The translations under genes were made by a program, and so were the position numbers. The notes beneath the pieces were generated by a model that searched no databases, was not told where the DNA came from, and saw nothing but the letters and a program-made list of their open reading frames with translations. From positions 26,762 to 90,761 of the forward strand of contig SFHK01000011.1 in the NCBI GenBank assembly GCA_004556395.1: a stretch of 64,000 nucleotides of DNA, in the 5' to 3' direction. Numbering within the stretch: the first letter of the stretch is position 1; each line of letters opens with the position of its first letter. Below, piece after piece: positions 40,316-48,645 of the stretch. This stretch comes from Clostridiales bacterium. Lineage in GTDB: Bacteria > Bacillota > Clostridia > Christensenellales > Aristaeellaceae.

Positions 40316-40627
40316 ATGATGAGTATGGGAAAAGCAGAAGTTTTTCAAGGGAGCAGAATTGAGATATTAGAAATGGTTCTTAAAAGTGTCGACAATCAGC
40401 TCGAATTATCGTGGAAGACATATTTCGAAAATACGGTTCGCCGGATGACATTTTTTAATGTTTCAAGGTTCAGGATTGGAGAGGTGTCAATACCATTAGA
40501 AATACGCGGTTTTGAAATGATCAGCCATTTTCAAAATGGTTGGGAGAAAGATTCAACATATGAAGTTCGTGATTTTGAAGATGATCGCGTCAACTTCTTT
40601 TGCGAGTGCTTCAAAATAGATGAGTGA
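40316..40627 (+). CDS. Small hypothetical protein in an AT-richer island
   Basis: A 103-residue cytoplasmic protein starting MMSMGKAEVFQGSR. It has a beta-rich pattern (MTFFNVSRFRIGEVSIPLEI, then STYEVRDFEDDRVNFFCECF). Similar short proteins occur in Bacillota and some resemble immunity-type proteins, but I cannot name the family. AAGGTGG lies five bases before the ATG at 40316. Base composition is clearly more AT-rich than the neighbours, which suggests acquisition or relaxed selection. It shares its promoter element with the DUF4259 gene. A strong hairpin follows at 40662-40707. Confidence 0.6.
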   Translation: MMSMGKAEVFQGSRIEILEMVLKSVDNQLELSWKTYFENTVRRMTFFNVSRFRIGEVSIPLEIRGFEMISHFQNGWEKDSTYEVRDFEDDRVNFFCECFKIDE

Positions 40628-40661
40628 ATAACGGAATTAGAAATTATAGTTGCGACACATA

Positions 40662-40707
40662 CCAGCAAGCACCGCCTTTGTGGTATCACACCGGCGATGC
40701 TTGCTGG
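40662..40707 (+). terminator. Hairpin after the small gene
   Basis: CCAGCAAGCA at 40662-40671 pairs with TGCTTGCTGG at 40698-40707, extended by CGCC/GGCG. There is no T run immediately after, so termination is uncertain. Confidence 0.5.
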
Positions 40708-40755
40708 CAATTTGCAGGGAAACGTTGTCGTATTTTTTATCATTCCCCGCGGCGC

Positions 40756-40785
40756 TTGCGCGAGGACGCGGCGGTGTGCTATAAT
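40756..40785 (+). promoter_or_regulatory. Promoter of the second membrane AraC gene
   Basis: TTGCGC at 40756-40761 and a perfect TATAAT at 40780-40785 with an 18-bp spacer. Confidence 0.55.
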
Positions 40786-40834
40786 TAAAGAAGAAAAATG
40801 AGCCGGACGGTTTTGAAAGATGGCGGTGGAAGCG

Positions 40835-43006
40835 ATGCTGAAGCGGATTCGGATGTATTTTCGAAGCACATTTGTGCGGTACATGCTGTCGTATGTGCTG
40901 ATTATGATGCTGTTGATGGGCTGCGTGATGGGGTACGCGTATTTTTACTGCCGCAAAACCATCTATCAGACCACGGAGACGGGCGAAATCAACCGTCTGG
41001 CCAGCGCGCGCTATCAGAGCGAGCGTCTGGCCGGTACGCTGGAGAACCTCGCGGCGCGCCTGAGCGTCTCGGCGCAGGCCGGGGACGAGGCGGCGCTTTC
41101 CAGAGCGCTGGCGACGGCCGGGGAGACGGGCGAGTGGTTCGACCGCGCGTTTGTGTACCTGCGCGGGGCGGCGGAGCTGGATTCGGCAGACGGGCGGCTG
41201 CCCGTGCGTGCGCTCGGCTATGAAAATCTGGACGCGGAGACGCTGGAAGCGCTGCTTCGGGCGGATGACGCGCAGGTAATCGCCTGCCAGCCGGTGTCGG
41301 TGAACGGCGCGGAACCGGCGCGGTATCTCACCTATCTCTTCCCGCTGGGCGCGGGGGACGCGAAGCCGGTTGGCTGCGCGCTGTTTCTTTTGAGCGAGGA
41401 GCGCTTTCGTCCGCTGCTGGAGGACGAGGTGGGCGGCGGCTGTAACCGCTATGTGCTGAAGGACGGCGAAACCGTGCTGGCGGGCGAGACATTCTCGCTC
41501 AGCGAGCGCTACTTGCCCGGCGCGCTGCGCGAGGCGGAGGAAACGGAGACCTATGTGCGCCGAATTGCCGGGCGCGATTATCTGTTCATCGCCATGCCGG
41601 GCAGCCGGCTGGGACTGTCGTATTATTCCGTGATGTCTTTAAACGGCATCTACGCCGCGGCGGCGACCGGATGGGTGAGCTTCGCGGCGATTCTGCTTAT
41701 TTTCTTTGTGCCAAGCCTGATCTTCATGATCGTGATTTCCCGGCGCAATTACCTTCCTATTCGCGAGATGGGCGCGCAGTTCGCCGCCGGTGCGCAGGAC
41801 GACGATCTGCGCGCGATTCAGGCGGGCATTCACGACCTGCTCGGCCGCAACCGCGATCTCGATTCCCAGCTGGCGCGCAGCCTGCCCGCGCGGCGGGCGC
41901 TGTTCGTGCAGAATCTGGTGCGCGGGCGCTATGTCTCCGCCGAGGAAGCGCGCGCGGCGGCGCGGACGGCGGACGTGGACATCGATCACGCCTGCTTCGC
42001 CGTGATGCTGCTGGGCGAGCCGCGCGGCGCGAGCGTCGACCCGGCAAAGCTGATCGCCCTCGCGCCCGCAGGCGTGTTCCCGGCGGCGGCGGAGCTGATC
42101 GCGCACGAGCAGATGCTTCTGGTCGTCTTCGCGGACAATTCCGGGCCGATTCACGATTACGCCGTGGCGCTCACGCGCAGCGAGACGGTGCGCGCGTCGC
42201 GCGTGCCGGTGGCCGTGTCCGACGTACACGCCGACGTTTCCGAGATGCCCACGGCGTATCTGGAAGCCACGTCGGCCTATGAGAGCCGCTTCGTGATGGG
42301 CGATTCCCGTTTGCTGAGCTTTCGCGACATTTCCCTGCCCGCGCGCAGCGTGCCGCCGCAGGCGCGCGCCTATGTGGACGACGTGAAGCGCGCGCTCGAG
42401 GGCGGCGACGCGGGCGAGATCAACGGGAAGCTGGACGAGCTGGTGACGTACCTGCGCACGGCGGATATGTCGCTGTACGCCTTCCGGCAGATTTATAATG
42501 AAGTGATCGTGGACGTGATGAGCCTGTGCGGCCTGCCGGACGGCTCGGATTTGCTGAAATACTACGACCTGTTCTCGCTGTCCGACTGCCGTTCGATCGA
42601 CGAGCTGGACACCATCCTGCGCCGCGTGTGCGCCGGTGCGATTCGCGAGAACCCGCGCGAGCAAGCGCGGCCGCTGATTCACGACCTGATGAACGACATG
42701 CTCGCCAACTATGCCGACCCGGCGTTTACCATGGCGGGGCTGGCCGACCGGTTCAACATCTCCACCACGCGGCTGACCGTGGAGTTCAAGGAGCATCTGA
42801 ACATGACGCCGTCCGATTACCTGACGTCGCTTCGCATGGAGCATACCAAGCGGCTGCTCCGGCAGACCGACCGGCCGATCAAGGACATTTGCGCCGAGGT
42901 GGGATATGGCGACGTGTCCAGCTTCATTCGCCGCTTCAAGCAGTACGCGGGCGCGACCCCGGCGCAGTACCGGCAGGGCGCACAGGGCGGCGACGCGGAG
43001 AAGTGA
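40835..43006 (+). CDS. Orphan membrane-sensor AraC-family regulator
   Basis: A 723-residue regulator with the same layout as the one at 35215-37452. A helix lies at about 13-37 (YMLSYVLIMMLLMGCVMGYA), an extracellular sensor follows, a second helix lies at about 270-300 (VSFAAILLIFFVPSLIFMIV), and the AraC domain occupies about residues 618-712 (YADPAFTMAGLADRFNISTT, then IKDICAEVGYGDVSSFIRRF). An ATG at 40820 is in frame; 40835 is preferred because GGTGGAAG sits just before it, but both are possible. No transporter gene is adjacent, so its target lies elsewhere. A terminator follows at 43033-43068. Confidence 0.85.
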   Translation: MLKRIRMYFRSTFVRYMLSYVLIMMLLMGCVMGYAYFYCRKTIYQTTETGEINRLASARYQSERLAGTLENLAARLSVSAQAGDEAALSRALATAGETGEWFDRAFVYLRGAAELDSADGRLPVRALGYENLDAETLEALLRADDAQVIACQPVSVNGAEPARYLTYLFPLGAGDAKPVGCALFLLSEERFRPLLEDEVGGGCNRYVLKDGETVLAGETFSLSERYLPGALREAEETETYVRRIAGRDYLFIAMPGSRLGLSYYSVMSLNGIYAAAATGWVSFAAILLIFFVPSLIFMIVISRRNYLPIREMGAQFAAGAQDDDLRAIQAGIHDLLGRNRDLDSQLARSLPARRALFVQNLVRGRYVSAEEARAAARTADVDIDHACFAVMLLGEPRGASVDPAKLIALAPAGVFPAAAELIAHEQMLLVVFADNSGPIHDYAVALTRSETVRASRVPVAVSDVHADVSEMPTAYLEATSAYESRFVMGDSRLLSFRDISLPARSVPPQARAYVDDVKRALEGGDAGEINGKLDELVTYLRTADMSLYAFRQIYNEVIVDVMSLCGLPDGSDLLKYYDLFSLSDCRSIDELDTILRRVCAGAIRENPREQARPLIHDLMNDMLANYADPAFTMAGLADRFNISTTRLTVEFKEHLNMTPSDYLTSLRMEHTKRLLRQTDRPIKDICAEVGYGDVSSFIRRFKQYAGATPAQYRQGAQGGDAEK

Positions 43007-43032
43007 CGGGACACGGGAAGAATGGAAGAAGG

Positions 43033-43068
43033 AAAGCCCTTTTCACAGGCGACGAAAGGGGCTTTTTT
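43033..43068 (+). terminator. Terminator of the orphan AraC gene
   Basis: AAAGCCCTTT at 43033-43042 pairs with AAAGGGGCTTT from 43055 with one bulge and runs into six Ts. Confidence 0.75.
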
Positions 43069-43086
43069 GCGGAAGGGATGAAAACG

Positions 43087-44331
43087 ATGGCGCGAACGCT
43101 GGACGAATGGATTGCCTGCCGACGGGCGCGGTTTTACAGGGATTTTCTGGCGAAGAGCGGCCGGCCGGCGGACACGCCGCTGTTCGACTGCGACCATTTT
43201 GAAGCGACGGCGCGCGGCGCGCACGCGCTTCTGCGGCTTGTGCTCGAGGGAAGGAAGCGCGCCGCGTCGTCGGCGCTGCCCGCGTTCGCGGCGCGCGGAA
43301 AGAAGCTGCCCGAGCCGGGCGCACTGAGCCTGATCACCGATTTTTATGGCCGTCCGGGCTGCGTGATTGAGACGGAGACAGTCGCGGTCGTGCCGTTCTC
43401 GGATGTGACGGCGGAGCTGGCGGCCAGCGAGGGCGAGGGGGACACGCTCGAAAGCTGGCGCGCGTCGCATCGCAGGTTCTTCGAAACGGACGGCAGGGAA
43501 AACGGCTACGTCTTCCGCGAGGATATGCCGGTGGTGTTTGAGACGTTTCGCGTGGTCTGCCGGGAGGAGGAACCGCGGGCGGCGGTCGATCCGCGCGCCG
43601 AAGAGACCGTGCGTGCGTTCGCCGCGCGGCTGAACGGGCTTCTGGGCGGCGCGCTGGAAAGCGTGTACCTGACCGGTTCGGCGACGTATGGCGATTTTCA
43701 TCCCGGCTACAGCGATTTGGATTTCTTCTTTATCAGCCGCCGTCCGCTTACGCAGACGGATTTTGAGAAGGCGCACGCGCTGTATGCCGAGTATCGCGCG
43801 AAAAACGACGGCTGGTTCTCGGTGCTGGAGGGCGACGTCGTGCACAGGGACGCGCTGGCGACCGGCGAGGGCGGCACGCTCTATTGGGGCACCAGCCGCG
43901 ACCGGTTCAAACCGCGCTGCGACCTGAGCGGATATTCGATGCGCTCGTTCCTCGCGCACGGCGTTCTGCTGGAAGGAATCGAGCAGCGGGCGCGGATTCC
44001 GTGGCCGGAGGAAGCAGTCATTCGCGCGCAGGCGCGGCATATGTGCAATACCGTGCGCGATTACGCCGGACAGGCCGGGGAAAACGCCCATTACGCCGAC
44101 TGGCTGCTTCTTCTGAGCCAGACGCTGTATACGCTGATCACCGGAAGCACGACCGGCAAGACGGCGGCGACGAAGTGGCTCTATGCACATGTGGAGGACG
44201 CCGCTCTGAAAATCGCGCTCGCCGCCGCGCTGGACGTGCGCTTCCATCCGGAAACCTATCGGAAATCGCTGGGAGAGACGTTCACGAAACCCATGCAGCG
44301 GCTGCGCGAGGACATCGCGGCGCTGCTCTGA
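43087..44331 (+). CDS. ASCH domain fused to an AadA-like nucleotidyltransferase
   Basis: A 414-residue soluble protein with two domains. Residues about 1-155 are an ASCH domain (ALSLITDFYGRPGCVIETET, then SEGEGDTLESWRASHRRFFE), a fold linked to RNA binding. Residues about 165-410 are a nucleotidyltransferase resembling aminoglycoside adenylyltransferases: LTGSATYGDFHPGYSDLDFF holds the GS and DxD metal motif, and a helical C domain includes GSTTGKTAATKWLYAHV. The start is the ATG at 43087, nine bases after GGAAGGG; the ATG at 43078 abuts the ribosome site. The pairing suggests nucleotidylation of an RNA-linked or small-molecule target, but the substrate is unknown. It stands alone. Confidence 0.8.
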   Translation: MARTLDEWIACRRARFYRDFLAKSGRPADTPLFDCDHFEATARGAHALLRLVLEGRKRAASSALPAFAARGKKLPEPGALSLITDFYGRPGCVIETETVAVVPFSDVTAELAASEGEGDTLESWRASHRRFFETDGRENGYVFREDMPVVFETFRVVCREEEPRAAVDPRAEETVRAFAARLNGLLGGALESVYLTGSATYGDFHPGYSDLDFFFISRRPLTQTDFEKAHALYAEYRAKNDGWFSVLEGDVVHRDALATGEGGTLYWGTSRDRFKPRCDLSGYSMRSFLAHGVLLEGIEQRARIPWPEEAVIRAQARHMCNTVRDYAGQAGENAHYADWLLLLSQTLYTLITGSTTGKTAATKWLYAHVEDAALKIALAAALDVRFHPETYRKSLGETFTKPMQRLREDIAALL

Positions 44332-44351
44332 CGGACGATACACACGGAGGT

Positions 44352-44545
44352 GTGGAACTAGCCGGGCTGACCGGAGAAGAGATATACGCCTTATATGGAA
44401 GGTCGGATTTAGCATATGGGAATTGTGACGCTGCCAAGCGAGCGCAGCATTTCATAGACAAGGGGAGCCAAAGCGCCATACGGATAACCGCGCGTCTATC
44501 GCGTTGGCGGAGAAGTGCGGCCCTGCGCACATTGTCGAGGAATAA
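44352..44545 (+). pseudogene. Possible small gene broken by a one-base shift
   Basis: A frame from GTG 44352 reads ELAGLTGEEIYALYGRSDLA and continues to about 44470; moving one frame at the GGGG run near 44463-44466 continues as HTDNRASIALAEKCGPAHIV and ends at TAA 44543-44545. The joined product would be about 64 residues. The composition is AT-richer than its surroundings and looks protein-like on both sides of the shift. The ribosome site GGAGG is too close to the GTG. No family is recognised. Confidence 0.3.
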
Positions 44546-44563
44546 CTGTGCCCCGCGAGGGGT

Positions 44564-45277
44564 TCACGAAGAAATCGCGGCGCGAAGGGCGGATTTCATG
44601 CGCCGGGAGACGGGATGGATTCGGCCGTCGTCCATGGTGAGCAGGCTTTCGCCCCAGTCCATGGTCTGAATATGGCGCACGTTCACGGCGCACGAGCGGC
44701 TGACGCGCACGAAGAGACGCTGTTCCAGCCGCTCGAGCACGGCGGAAAGGCTTTCGCGCCACGAATACTCGCCGTCCGTCAAGCGGCAGCAGACGAGGTT
44801 CCCGTGCGTGTGCAGCGAAACCACGTCGTTCTGATCGACCTGCAGGGTGTGGTCGCCCAGCGGAATGGACATGGGCAGCCGCGCGCGGCGCACGGACAGA
44901 TCGTCCAGCACGGCGCGGACGGTGGATTTCAGGTCTTCATAGGTAAAAGGCTTCACGAGAAAATCGAATGCGTGCGCGCGCAGGCATGCCAGCGCGAAGT
45001 GTGAGTGCGCCGATGTGAACACGCCGTATGCCGAGGGATTCAGGCTGCTGATCTCGCGCCACAGCGCGATGCCGTCGCGCGTCTGGGGAAGGTCGATGTC
45101 CAGTATGTACAGCGTGGCCTCCGGATGAGCGCGCGCATGGGTGAGAAGCTCGTCAGCGTCCGGCGTGGAAAACATGACAAATACGCTCAGCGCGTCCCCT
45201 TCGCGCAGACGGTCGAAAGAATCCGTCAGCATGGGGTCATGCGGGGAGGTTTCTTCAAACAGCACTACGGGGAGCAT
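44564..45277 (-). CDS. Orphan LytTR-family response regulator
   Basis: A 237-residue response regulator. Residues about 1-115 are a receiver-like domain with the phosphoacceptor segment TLYILDIDLPQTRDG and FLVKPF carrying the conserved Lys, but the usual N-terminal acidic pair is reduced to FEET. Residues about 140-235 form the LytTR DNA-binding domain (FVRVSRSCAVNVRHIQTMDW). GAGAGGAG lies seven bases before the ATG at 45277. No histidine kinase is adjacent, so it may be controlled by a distant kinase or without phosphorylation. The divergent gene at 45620 shares its intergenic region and could be a target. Confidence 0.85.
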   Translation of the reverse strand: MLPVVLFEETSPHDPMLTDSFDRLREGDALSVFVMFSTPDADELLTHARAHPEATLYILDIDLPQTRDGIALWREISSLNPSAYGVFTSAHSHFALACLRAHAFDFLVKPFTYEDLKSTVRAVLDDLSVRRARLPMSIPLGDHTLQVDQNDVVSLHTHGNLVCCRLTDGEYSWRESLSAVLERLEQRLFVRVSRSCAVNVRHIQTMDWGESLLTMDDGRIHPVSRRMKSALRAAISS

Positions 45278-45619
45278 GTGATTCTCCTCTCTTGCGTTCG
45301 TCGGGGGAAGGACACCATTCTCTTGGAAGGAATACGCGGATTTCAACATCCAATTGGACAGAAAAAGGCGCGTATACTTTACTCCACTGCTATTTAAAGC
45401 GTTACAAATAAATTATACAATCTTTTTGAAGCCGCGTCAAGTATTTTCTGCTTTGGCACATGAAAATGTGGAAATCTTGTTTTCTGTGACGAACGGTCGG
45501 TTTGCCGTTTTCGGCGGTTTGACAGCAAAAGTGTTGTATTCTATAATATATAAGGGGCGTGAATCGTCTTTTGTATAAATACGCTCGAAAACGTGAATGC
45601 GGAAAGAAGCTTGCCTACG
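45278..45619. other. Divergent intergenic region
   Basis: This 342-base gap has no gene. It is AT-rich in its middle, with a possible minus-strand promoter for the LytTR gene (TTTAAA and TATACG with a 16-bp spacer, near 45378-45406). On the plus side it carries the full-consensus promoter at 45518-45546, preceded by a GCCG-TTTT-CGGC dyad at 45503-45514. Confidence 0.5.
45518..45546 (+). promoter_or_regulatory. Perfect consensus promoter of the IS256-derived gene
   Basis: TTGACA at 45518-45523 and TATAAT at 45541-45546 with a 17-bp spacer, the ideal sigma-A sequence. Two CGGTTTG copies (45497-45503 and 45514-45520) flank a GCCG/CGGC dyad and overlap the -35 box, so it may be repressed. Confidence 0.8.
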
Positions 45620-46363
45620 ATGAAACAAACAACGGAAGCCGTGGTCGAAATCGCGGATCGGGCGATGGAAGCGGCCGAGGATGCCATGCAGAAATGCCGC
45701 GCGGCGGCTGGAAAGCTTCTGGGGCAGACGATTTGCGCGATTATGGAGCAGGAAATCATGCTTCAGTTGCGCGAGCGCCGAATGGCCGATGCGCATTACG
45801 CGAACGCGCGCAACGGATATAAGCGCAAAACGCTCACAAGCAATTTCGGTTCGATTCAGACGCGCGTGCCGCAGGATCGCAGCAGCGACTACGAGCCGAT
45901 CCTGATTGGCAAGTACCGCAAGGACGTGCGGGACATCGAGGGCGCGATCTTCCGGCTGTACGCCGGAGGAAAGGCGGCGCGACTGACGGCGGCGAAGGCG
46001 CTGTATGGCGTGCTGGCCAAACGGGAGCTGTCGGAAGCCATTGTAAACGCCATCGAGCCGACGGCGTGCGAAATCTGGAGCCGCCCCGTCGAGCCGGAGC
46101 TGGCGCTTCTGTGCGTGGATACCGCCGCATATGAAGCGAATAACGCGGACGGCGAGGTCTCCGTGTTCACCGGCGTATCCGAGGGCGGCCGCGCGCGGGT
46201 TCTGGTGATCTCCTCCACCGCGGACGGAAACGGCTGGCGCGTCGTGCTCGAAACATTAAAGGAACGCGGCCTGCGCGCCGCCAAGCGAATCGAAGCCCGC
46301 GAAACCGCAGCGATAACCGCGCTGTTTGGCGAGATCTTCCCGAATGAGAATAAAGAAGCGTAG
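45620..46363 (+). CDS. IS256-family transposase-derived protein lacking most of the DDE core
   Basis: A 247-residue protein matching the N-terminal 60% of IS256/Mutator transposases. Residues about 60-150 contain the DNA-binding region (RNGYKRKTLTSNFGSIQTRV, then KYRKDVRDIEGAIFRLYAGG). The first catalytic Asp position is kept (LALLCVDTAAYEANNADGE at about 165-183). The second Asp position is replaced (KRIEARETAAITALF) and the protein ends just after the FP segment, so the QRCxVH helix and catalytic Glu are absent. It should bind DNA or multimerise but not transpose. It has its own promoter and terminator. An upstream GTG at 45593 is possible; the ATG at 45620 has GAAAGAAG upstream. Confidence 0.72.
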   Translation: MKQTTEAVVEIADRAMEAAEDAMQKCRAAAGKLLGQTICAIMEQEIMLQLRERRMADAHYANARNGYKRKTLTSNFGSIQTRVPQDRSSDYEPILIGKYRKDVRDIEGAIFRLYAGGKAARLTAAKALYGVLAKRELSEAIVNAIEPTACEIWSRPVEPELALLCVDTAAYEANNADGEVSVFTGVSEGGRARVLVISSTADGNGWRVVLETLKERGLRAAKRIEARETAAITALFGEIFPNENKEA

Positions 46364-46408
46364 AACAGAGCTGTTGCAGAAGATTTCTTCCGCAGCAGCC
46401 CTGTTTTT
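46363..46408 (+). terminator. Terminator of the IS256-derived gene
   Basis: AACAG plus GCTGTTGC (46363-46376) pair with GCAGCAG plus CTGTT (46391-46404), followed by a T run. Confidence 0.75.
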
Positions 46409-46414
46409 TGAAAA

Positions 46415-48523
46415 TCAGTAGCGTCCCATCTGGTTCAGGGGGAGGTCGGTGAAGGCGGGCATGTCTTTATGGGCCTGCGCGTCGGGGGCGAGAGTGTAGG
46501 TATCGGCGATGAAGCCGGCTTCCTGCATGGATTTATAGGCGAAGTTATTCTCGATGGTGCTATAGCGGCGCACGCCCTCATCGAAGCGGCCGACGAGGCC
46601 GGTTTCGTCCACGATCAGGTTATCGTGCACGTGGCTGTTGGCCGGGTTGACGGCGAAGTTCGGGTCGTGCGGGTTCGAGAAATCGCTGCTGACGCGGCCG
46701 AGGGAGGGGTAGTGCTTCTTCCAGATTTCCGTCTGATACGGCGAGGCCGCAAGGCGCTCCCACATGCAGCCGCCCTCCACGACGGCGTGGCGCGCCCAGC
46801 CGTCGTGGAACAGGCCGTCGTAGCCGCGGTCGTCGTAGGTGATGGCCTTGCCGCAGTCGATGATCACGTTGTTGTACACGTGAATGTCGCGGCCGCCGCC
46901 GATCAGGAAGCCGTATTTCTTCGCGCGGACGATCAGGTTCCCGTAGGCCGTCTGGCCGGAGAGCATGTCGTCAAAGTAGATGCCGTCGGGGCGGTTGTCG
47001 CCTTCGCCGATGTTGTACAGGCAGTTATAGCGAATCACGCAGCCCTGCCGCGTCCAGTCCTGCCCGGAATAGATCGCGCCCGCGTCGGTGGAGGTTTTCA
47101 CCACGTCGTGAATGTGATTGTATTCCACTACGTGGTCGTTTCCGTAGTAGAAAATCGCGGCGTGCGGCGCGTTGTAGATTTCGTTGTGCGAGCAGATGTT
47201 GCCCACGCCCTCCAGATGAACCGCGACGTTGTATACGCGGTAAACCTCCGCCCAGTCGTGAATCAGATTGTTGTCGGCGCGGTTGTTGCCGGGGGTCAGC
47301 GTTTCGCGGTCGCCGCCGTCCAGACGGATGCCGCCGCGGCCCACATGAGAGATTTCGCCCTCGCAGACCAGATTGTCGCGGCCGTTCACGACCACGCCGT
47401 TGCCCATTACGCCGGAAATCACGAACCGGCGCAGCACGTTGCGGTCGCCCTCGATGGTCACCGCGTCGCCGCGCGTGCCGCGGAAGGTGAAGCCCTCGAA
47501 CGTCAGGTCGTGCGCGTTCTTCAGGTGCAGAACGCTCTTCGTGGTGATGGTCATCTCCACGCGCGCGTCCCTGAGGTCGCGCGGCGGGTAGAAATACAGC
47601 ATGCCGGTTTCGCGATCCAGATACCACTCGCCCGGCGCGTCCAGCTCGTCCAGCACATTATAGAAGTAGTACGCGCCGCCCTTGCGCGCGCCGTAGCGGG
47701 ACACGAACGCCGGGAAGAACGTGCGGTGCGCCGTGTCGAACTTCTGAACGGGCGTGGACATATCCGCCCAGTCGTAGTGAAAGCGACCATACGCCCACGC
47801 GCCGTCCAGACGCTTCCAGCCCGCCACGCGCTTCGCCGTGGCCTTGTCCATGATGTAGCGGCCGCCGAAGTGGTTGCGGCGGTCGTTCCACTCCGTGTAG
47901 TAGTTCTGCGCCGGGAATTCGAAGCAGTCGCCCACGTCGGCCACGTCGTCCAGCTGTAGATTCTCGCCGGCGTTGGGATAGCGCGAAAGCGTCATGCGCT
48001 CGCCGTCGAAGAAGAGCTCGCAGTTCGGCTCGCGGCACACGTTGTCGTATTTATCCTCGCTGCCGAACATGCCGATGGGGCTCAGCTCGCCCCAGTCCGC
48101 CTTCGTGAGACCATAGGTCTTCAGGTCGACGCACAGCGTCTTTTCGCGCGCGTCGCCGTGCAGGCGCTCGCGAATTTCGTCCGGAATGGGATGAAAGTCC
48201 TCCGCGCGCAGCGCGACGCCGCCGTTGAGCACCACGTCCCCGTCGCCGTACGCGCGCCAGACGACGCGGTTTTCGGGCGTTCCGGAATCCTCGGGACCGA
48301 AGGCGACCTCCTTCACGAAATACTCGCCCGCGCGCACGCACACGGTCAGTTCTCTGTCCTTCTTCGCTTCCCGAACCGCGGCCTGCGCGCGCGCGAAGGT
48401 TCGGAAGGGACGTTCAAAGGAGCCGTCGTTTTCATCGTTTCCCTGCGGCGAAACATAAAAATCGCCCGCCTGCGCCTGAATCGGCGCCGCGTGATAATGA
48501 CCCAGCATTTCCTGCAATGACAT
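46415..48523 (-). CDS. Right-handed beta-helix protein, GH141-like
   Basis: A 702-residue cytoplasmic protein without a signal peptide. The N-terminal GDFYVSPQGNDENDGSFERP at about 19-38 and PFRTFARAQAAVREAKKDRE are typical of large beta-helix glycan-active proteins related to GH141 and similar families. Residues about 330-560 are parallel beta-helix coils (Asn and Gly ladders such as DNLIVDETG and NHIHDVVKTSTDAGAIYSG). GH141 members act on fucose- or xylose-containing plant glycans, but the subfamily here is uncertain. AAGGAAGG precedes the ATG at 48523. It is monocistronic. Absence of a secretion signal fits digestion of imported oligosaccharides. Confidence 0.75.
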   Translation of the reverse strand: MSLQEMLGHYHAAPIQAQAGDFYVSPQGNDENDGSFERPFRTFARAQAAVREAKKDRELTVCVRAGEYFVKEVAFGPEDSGTPENRVVWRAYGDGDVVLNGGVALRAEDFHPIPDEIRERLHGDAREKTLCVDLKTYGLTKADWGELSPIGMFGSEDKYDNVCREPNCELFFDGERMTLSRYPNAGENLQLDDVADVGDCFEFPAQNYYTEWNDRRNHFGGRYIMDKATAKRVAGWKRLDGAWAYGRFHYDWADMSTPVQKFDTAHRTFFPAFVSRYGARKGGAYYFYNVLDELDAPGEWYLDRETGMLYFYPPRDLRDARVEMTITTKSVLHLKNAHDLTFEGFTFRGTRGDAVTIEGDRNVLRRFVISGVMGNGVVVNGRDNLVCEGEISHVGRGGIRLDGGDRETLTPGNNRADNNLIHDWAEVYRVYNVAVHLEGVGNICSHNEIYNAPHAAIFYYGNDHVVEYNHIHDVVKTSTDAGAIYSGQDWTRQGCVIRYNCLYNIGEGDNRPDGIYFDDMLSGQTAYGNLIVRAKKYGFLIGGGRDIHVYNNVIIDCGKAITYDDRGYDGLFHDGWARHAVVEGGCMWERLAASPYQTEIWKKHYPSLGRVSSDFSNPHDPNFAVNPANSHVHDNLIVDETGLVGRFDEGVRRYSTIENNFAYKSMQEAGFIADTYTLAPDAQAHKDMPAFTDLPLNQMGRY

Positions 48524-48595
48524 ACCGTTTCTTCCTTCCTTTGGATACAACTCATCTTGAAAATTCGACGCGGAGGCAAAGATTCCTTCTATCCC

Positions 48596-48624
48596 TTTAC
48601 AATTTCAGCCGCGCGGTATAGAAT
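48596..48624 (+). promoter_or_regulatory. Promoter of tmcAL
   Basis: TTTACA at 48596-48601 and TAGAAT at 48619-48624 with a 17-bp spacer, 21 bases before the ATG. Confidence 0.6.
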
Positions 48625-48645
48625 GGGAGAAGCGGGAGGGATGTT

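Noticed and set aside
46415..48523. The beta-helix protein as a secreted pectate lyase
   Set aside because: There is no signal peptide, and the N-terminal signature fits the GH141-like group better than classical pectate lyases; the call is kept general.
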